Position numbers and translations under genes: made by a program. 64,000 bases of DNA. It comes from Collinsella sp. An2. GTDB lineage: Bacteria > Actinomycetota > Coriobacteriia > Coriobacteriales > Coriobacteriaceae. Positions 61,761-64,000 of the stretch are shown in pieces. The notes under the pieces were generated by a model, which saw nothing but the letters and a program-made list of their open reading frames with translations, searched no databases and had not been told where the DNA came from. Location: assembly GCF_002160065.1 (NCBI RefSeq), contig NZ_NFJW01000003.1, positions 124,001 through 188,000 of the forward strand, in the 5' to 3' direction. The first letter of the stretch is position 1. Each line of letters starts with the position of its first letter.

Positions 61761-61801
61761 CGGCCCGGGACGTCCAAAAGTGGATTGTCCCGGGCCGTCT
61801 T
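61761..61801 (+). terminator. Terminator after the surface protein gene
   Basis: CGGCCCGGGAC / GTCCCGGGCCG (11-bp perfect stem, 15-nt loop) is followed by TCTTCGT. It starts 25 bp past the stop codon; the T run is short. Confidence 0.65.
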
Positions 61802-61850
61802 CGTCCCAAGGGGCTCCTTCCTTGTTCCCGAGCCGTATCCCTCGCCCTAG

Positions 61851-62000
61851 TTGCGTGCGCGCTCCAAAAGTTGATGGAGGTTTTCGGCCATAATCGCCTC
61901 CAAATGAGGGTGATTCTGGCCGAATCGCGCACGCAATTTTCATTGGGCGTACGCAACTTCCGCCGGGCGCACGTAATTCCTAAAAGCGGCACGCATCTGC
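61851..62000. repeat. Palindromic repeat array D (20-bp period)
   Basis: A block close to GCGCACGCAATTTC recurs at 61927, 61947, 61967 and 61987, exactly 20 bp apart. Its inverse TTGCGTGCGC is at 61851. The inner segment is a hairpin, TCGGCCATAATC...GATTCTGGCCGA (61884-61923). The arms 61851-61903 and 61904-61956 mirror each other about 61903.5. It lies between the surface protein and the PTS operon. Confidence 0.8.
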
Positions 62001-62057
62001 CAGGGTCAACCGCCATGCCAAGCGCCTCACCTCAGCACATGCAACAAACCCACGGTT

Positions 62058-62243
62058 TATACAATACGTAACCAAGAACCTGGTAAACGGTCGTTATCCT
62101 CGGTAAACGGTACCTTTACGCGCAATATGCGCGAATTCTGCATAAAACTGACGACATGTAAAGACCGTTCGCCGAATCGTCTCTACCTGCGGAAACGACC
62201 GTTCGCGGATATTATTTCGAACGTGATTCACTAATTCTATACA
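62058..62243 (+). promoter_or_regulatory. PTS operon control region: GGYRAACGGT boxes and two -10-like elements
   Basis: GGTAAACGGT occurs at 62082-62091 and 62102-62111 (20 bp apart). Inverted copies are ACCGTTCGCC at 62164-62173 and ACCGTTCGCG at 62198-62207. The same motif precedes adhE. The boxes lie between two copies of TATACAAT followed by (W)AACCAAG (62058 and 62238), which look like promoters or a duplicated element. A small palindrome CGCGCAATATGCGCG is at 62119-62133. No sigma-54 -24/-12 signature was found. Confidence 0.5.
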
Positions 62244-62321
62244 ATTAACCAAGGTCTGTGGATGGCAGGCATGATGTCACCGCAAACCTCAATGTAACCT
62301 CTCTAGTAAAAGGAGGTAGGT

Positions 62322-63314
62322 ATGGTAGGAATTGTCCTTGCAAGTCATGGCGACCTTGCTGCGGGCATCAAGCAGACGGCCTCGATGGTCTTTGGCGATC
62401 AGCCTGACGTCGTTTCCGTTAGCTTGCAGCCGAGCATGGGACCAGATGACCTGAGGGCCGAGATCGAGAAGGAGGTGGCAACACTTTCAGATCCCGAGCA
62501 GGTGCTGTTCCTGGTCGATCTGTGGGGCGGCACGCCGTTCAACCAGATCAACGGGCTTCTTGACTCCCATCCCACGTGGGTGGCGGTCACCGGCATGAAC
62601 CTCCCGATGGTCATCACGGCGTATACGCTGCGCATGAACCCGGAGGCTACCGCGGCAGAGATCGCTACGGGCATCCTCCAGGAGTCCCGTGACGGCGTTC
62701 GCGTCAAGCCCGAAGACCTCGAGCCCGCACCCGCGAAGGCCGAGGTGGCCAAGGCGAATGTTCCCACGGGCGCTATCCCCGAGGGCACGGTCCTGGGCGA
62801 CGGTCACATCAAGATCGCCCACTGCCGCGTCGACACGCGTCTGCTTCATGGCCAGGTCGCGACGACCTGGACCAAGCAGGTCAACCCCGACCGCATCATC
62901 GTCGTCTCCGACTCCGTCTCCCATGACGAGCTGCGCAAGACGATGATCGTGCAGGCGGCTCCTCCGGGAGTCAAGGTGCACGTCGTGCCGATCCAGAAGA
63001 TGATCGACGTCTCCAAGGACCCGCGCTTCGGTGCCACGAAGGTCATGCTGCTCTTCGAGACCCCTCAGGACGTCCTGAAGGCTGTCGAAGGCGGCGTCGA
63101 CATCAAGAACGTCAACCTTGGTTCTATGGCCCACTCGGTCGGCAAGGTCGTCGTCACGAACGCCATCGCAATGGACAAGGCCGACGTCGAGTGCCTGGAG
63201 ACGCTTGCGTCCAAGGGCATCGAGTTCGACGTCCGCAAGGTTCCTTCGGATTCTCCCGAGAACTTTGACGCCATGATGAAGAAGGCCAAGTCCGAGCTGG
63301 CCGCTCAGGCATAA
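62322..63314 (+). CDS. manX: PTS mannose/fructose/sorbose-family EIIAB component
   Basis: A 330-residue fusion. The IIA domain (about 1-125) has the phosphorylated His9 in LASHGDLAAGI; an Ala/Pro/Lys linker (about 133-155) follows; the IIB domain (about 160-325) has His176 in CRVDTRLLHGQV. It passes phosphate from HPr to the incoming sugar bound by IIC/IID at the membrane. Start ATG with AAAGGAGG. Members take up mannose, glucose, amino sugars or other hexoses; the precise sugar is not determined. EIIC follows 13 bp downstream; IID lies beyond the window. Confidence 0.93.
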   Translation: MVGIVLASHGDLAAGIKQTASMVFGDQPDVVSVSLQPSMGPDDLRAEIEKEVATLSDPEQVLFLVDLWGGTPFNQINGLLDSHPTWVAVTGMNLPMVITAYTLRMNPEATAAEIATGILQESRDGVRVKPEDLEPAPAKAEVAKANVPTGAIPEGTVLGDGHIKIAHCRVDTRLLHGQVATTWTKQVNPDRIIVVSDSVSHDELRKTMIVQAAPPGVKVHVVPIQKMIDVSKDPRFGATKVMLLFETPQDVLKAVEGGVDIKNVNLGSMAHSVGKVVVTNAIAMDKADVECLETLASKGIEFDVRKVPSDSPENFDAMMKKAKSELAAQA

Positions 63315-63327
63315 GAAGGAGGGAAAC

Positions 63328-64000
63328 ATGTCGGTTCTCACAATCATCCTGATTGTCATCGTTGCCTTCCTTGCCGGCATGGAGGGCATCCTTGATGAGT
63401 TCGAATTCCATCAGCCGCTCGTTGCGTGCACGCTCATTGGTTTGGTGAGTGGTCACCTCGAGGCTGGCATCGTTCTGGGCGGTACGCTCCAGATGATGGC
63501 CCTTGGTTGGGCCAACATCGGCGCCGCCGTCGCGCCCGATGCCGCGCTCGCGTCCACCGCGTCCGCAATTCTGATGGTCATCGCTCTTAACGGTGGTACT
63601 GCGCAGTCCGAGGCCATCTCTACGGCCATCGCTGTCGCCGTGCCGCTGTCTGTGGCTGGCCTCTTCCTCACGATGGTCGTTCGTACCCTCGCTATCCCCA
63701 TCGTCCACGCCATGGACGCCGCAGCTGCCAAGGGCAACTTCGGCGCCATCGACCGCTGGCAGATCATCGCCATCTGCATGCAGGGCGTCCGTATCGCCAT
63801 CCCGGCCGCGGCTCTGTGCTTCATTCCGCAGGAGGCCGTGACGGCTGCGCTGAACGCCATGCCCGCATGGCTCACGGACGGCATGAGCATCGGTGGCGGC
63901 ATGGTTGCTGCCGTCGGTTACGCCATGGTCATCAACATGATGGCGACCAAGGAGGTCTGGCCGTTCTTCGTCCTCGGCTTCTGCCTCGCTGCCATCTCCG
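63328..64000 (+). CDS. manY: PTS mannose-family EIIC component (truncated by right edge)
   Basis: The first 224 residues of a IIC permease. It starts MSVLTIILIVIVAFLAGMEG, with several membrane helices visible, and the family segments VLGGTLQMMALGWANIGAAVAPD (about 48-70) and the GGTAQSEAISTAIAVAVPL loop. Ribosome site AAGGAGGG lies 5-7 bases upstream of the ATG. It forms the sugar channel with IID. The frame is open at the right edge, so the C-terminal part and the IID gene should follow. Confidence 0.92.
   Translation, partial: MSVLTIILIVIVAFLAGMEGILDEFEFHQPLVACTLIGLVSGHLEAGIVLGGTLQMMALGWANIGAAVAPDAALASTASAILMVIALNGGTAQSEAISTAIAVAVPLSVAGLFLTMVVRTLAIPIVHAMDAAAAKGNFGAIDRWQIIAICMQGVRIAIPAAALCFIPQEAVTAALNAMPAWLTDGMSIGGGMVAAVGYAMVINMMATKEVWPFFVLGFCLAAIS

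Noticed and set aside
61850-62321. Sigma-54 promoter for the mannose PTS operon
   Set aside because: Many such operons use sigma-54 with LevR, but I found no TGGCAC-N5-TTGC-like -24/-12 sequence and no LevR gene here.

Overview
The window looks like a chromosomal segment of a Gram-positive, high-GC anaerobic gut actinobacterium, most likely class Coriobacteriia and Collinsella-like. This is inference from the conserved gene order (Asp23/DAK2-recG-rsmD-coaD-yceD-rpmF-plsX-acpP-rnc-smc-ftsY-ffh), the fermentative AdhE, a T-box-controlled ileS, a SigB-type sigma factor in a gene set with no sporulation genes, and an SLH surface protein. No rRNA, tRNA or CRISPR array was seen.

Layout. 1-800: the end of an unknown gene and a gene-poor stretch with an inverted repeat. 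796-5109 (minus strand): an APH-type kinase, AdhE and ribosomal protein L28. 5700-9850: a two-gene heterodimeric ABC exporter. 10085-27003: a long plus-strand housekeeping run for lipid metabolism, DNA repair, rRNA modification, CoA, ribosome assembly, fatty-acid synthesis, RNase III, SMC and the SRP pathway, interrupted by one IS110-family element between rsmD and coaD. 27020-32017: a MerR regulator divergent from a YitT-like membrane protein, thyA, folA, a flavodoxin and an RNA methyltransferase. 32209-37750: ftsH, an ECF sigma/anti-sigma pair, a NYN-LOTUS protein, a DUF523 desulfurase and a VOC protein. 38048-42948: T-box, ileS, lspA and a pseudouridine synthase. 43167-49941: a processive-type glycosyltransferase, a Tyr/Asp-rich small membrane protein, an ATP-grasp enzyme, a prepilin-type peptidase, a dGTPase and RarA. 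50157-56701: a DUF948 protein, RsbW-like protein, SigB-like sigma factor and AI-2E transporter in overlapping genes, then alaS-ruvX. 57494-61735: a 1413-residue SLH surface protein with a G10 tract inside codons 11-14. 62322-64000: the start of a mannose-family PTS operon, cut by the right edge.

The most unusual signal is between genes. At least seven long imperfect palindromes (100-370 bp) sit in intergenic regions, each built from its own sequence. In several, conserved blocks are mirrored to the base about one centre and spaced at near-multiples of a DNA helical turn (52, 42, 31 or 20 bp). Two others, between ftsY/ffh and thyA/folA, share a core of about 50 nt but carry unrelated, self-complementary stems. 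A GGYRAACGGT motif recurs upstream of both adhE and the PTS operon. I know of no described system that explains the palindromic arrays.
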